From positions 7,995,000 through 8,058,999 of the forward strand of contig OZ005691.1 of NCBI GenBank assembly GCA_963930775.1: a stretch of 64,000 bases of DNA, given 5' to 3'. Position numbers and translations under genes: made by a program. Each line of letters starts with the position of its first letter. Position 1 is the first letter of the stretch. The stretch is from Cliona cf. orientalis. Lineage: Eukaryota; Porifera; Demospongiae; Clionaida; Clionaidae. Of this stretch, positions 63,221 through 64,000 are shown piece by piece. The notes under the pieces were generated by a model. That model made no database searches, was not told the DNA's origin, and saw nothing but the letters and a program-made list of their open reading frames with translations.

Positions 63221-64000
63221 ACTTATTTCTGTTCTTTTTTATTACATTTAGTATAATTTATCAATATCATCTTACATGGTTTGCTCACAACTTCTGATTA
63301 AGTGGTAGATGCAATGGGAGGTGCGCAAAATTCTTTGCCACGCCCCTCATTAACTTGCGAAGAAGGCTGCTTCAAGTAGTGATGAGACTTTTCCGCTTAA
63401 GGAGAAAACCAAGTTCTAAGTTTTACTGTTGGCAGCAGCTAGCTACCCGGCATAATTTTATGATCTATACGCCGTTTAATGTACCGCTCCTCGAGCCTTG
63501 TGCCTTCGTATGATGGTATAATATCTATGATCGATCCTGTGTAGCACTAGCGCTGCAAGCGCTAGCGAGTAGATCGCCTAGTGCCTTACCGCTCCTCGAG
63601 CCTTGAACATGATCGCGGTCCAGCGCGCCTTTGCACGCACTAGCGATATACGAGCTAGCTAGCTCGCCTATATAGGCCGACGCCTAGGGCCAGGCGCTGT
63701 CACATGACTTCACCATGGCAACATATTCCGAGCATGCGCATTATTATCACAAAATGGCGTATCAGACACACCCATTCGATAATGCGCCGTACACACCCAC
63801 TATTACGTAACTGTCGAGATAACGCCAAACAAGCGTGCCACTGTGCACTGCGCGCTACAAAATAGAGTGGATTTATATGAGAACTAAGGTGAGAGGTCCA
63901 GACAGTCTTGAGTTAGCCCTGGAAATGAGAAAGAAAGAAGATTAAAGAAAAATTGACAAATGGCCCATTTTTTGAATATCTGGTTCTGATGTATACAATT
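63221..64000. other. Window end; short direct repeat
   Basis: TACCGCTCCTCGAGCCTTG occurs at 63481-63499 and 63587-63605, with CTAGCG-rich inverted words between (CACTAGCGCTGCAAGCGCTAG). The last 30 bases are a variant of the segment near 37460. No gene supported. Confidence 0.5.

Noticed and set aside
1-64000. CRISPR array, bacterial operon, or phage/prophage
   Set aside because: No regularly spaced direct repeats of CRISPR type, no ribosome-binding-site-led gene runs, and multi-exon genes with GT-AG introns. The sequence is eukaryotic.

Overview
The window looks like nuclear DNA from a demosponge, most like the Amphimedon/Haliclona group. The basis is AT-rich intergenic sequence full of TAGCTA-type words, short introns with GT-AG ends, spliced secreted-protein genes, and families known to be expanded in sponges: kinase-kelch fusions, polymorphic-outer-membrane-protein-repeat membrane proteins, and a GABA-B-like receptor exon. 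The species is an inference from gene content; no search was run. There is no bacterial operon, CRISPR array or rRNA.

Layout. 0.3-2.2 kb: an intact single-exon proton-dependent oligopeptide transporter (POT/SLC15) gene on the minus strand. 2.3-11.4 kb: gene-poor, with several terminal-inverted-repeat (TIR) elements. 11.5-24.6 kb: a tandem pair of 11-exon genes for a secreted protein with a vitellogenin/LPD_N lipid-transfer domain; copy A is intact (948 aa by my exon model), while copy B keeps nearly all splice sites but is frameshifted in exon 9. 25.9-45.4 kb: a roughly 8-kb segmental duplication, each half carrying a protein kinase/coiled-coil/kelch gene on the minus strand. Because the halves are paralogous, one half shows the pre-insertion site for transposons present in the other. 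The left half gained a TA-flanked TIR element, a second TIR element, and a TIR element that was itself invaded by a full-length Ty3/gypsy retrotransposon with identical LTRs and one unbroken 1279-aa gag-pol reading frame. The right half gained a TIR element at the start of its kinase gene, and an apparently exact 1,522-bp tandem duplication of the kelch 3' end.

45.9-50.2 kb: a decayed gene of the beta-helix (GGA repeat) plus multi-pass membrane family, with one in-frame stop, about seven frame changes and a piggyBac-like insertion at TTAA. 50.6-52.2 kb: a relic non-LTR reverse transcriptase with an internal inversion and two later TIR insertions. 55.3-55.5 kb: one exon of a class C (GABA-B-like) receptor, with no further exons visible. 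56-63.3 kb: a repeat-dense tract made of copies of one 0.5-kb repeat family, partly as a giant palindrome, loaded with TIR elements that have clear target-site duplications (9-bp Mutator-like, 5-bp, 6-bp and TTAA).

The genes do not form a pathway. The main interest is the record of duplication and transposition: paralogous empty sites, nested insertions, a TIR read as an apparent protein N-terminus, and a TIR family that carries consensus 5' splice-site sequence.
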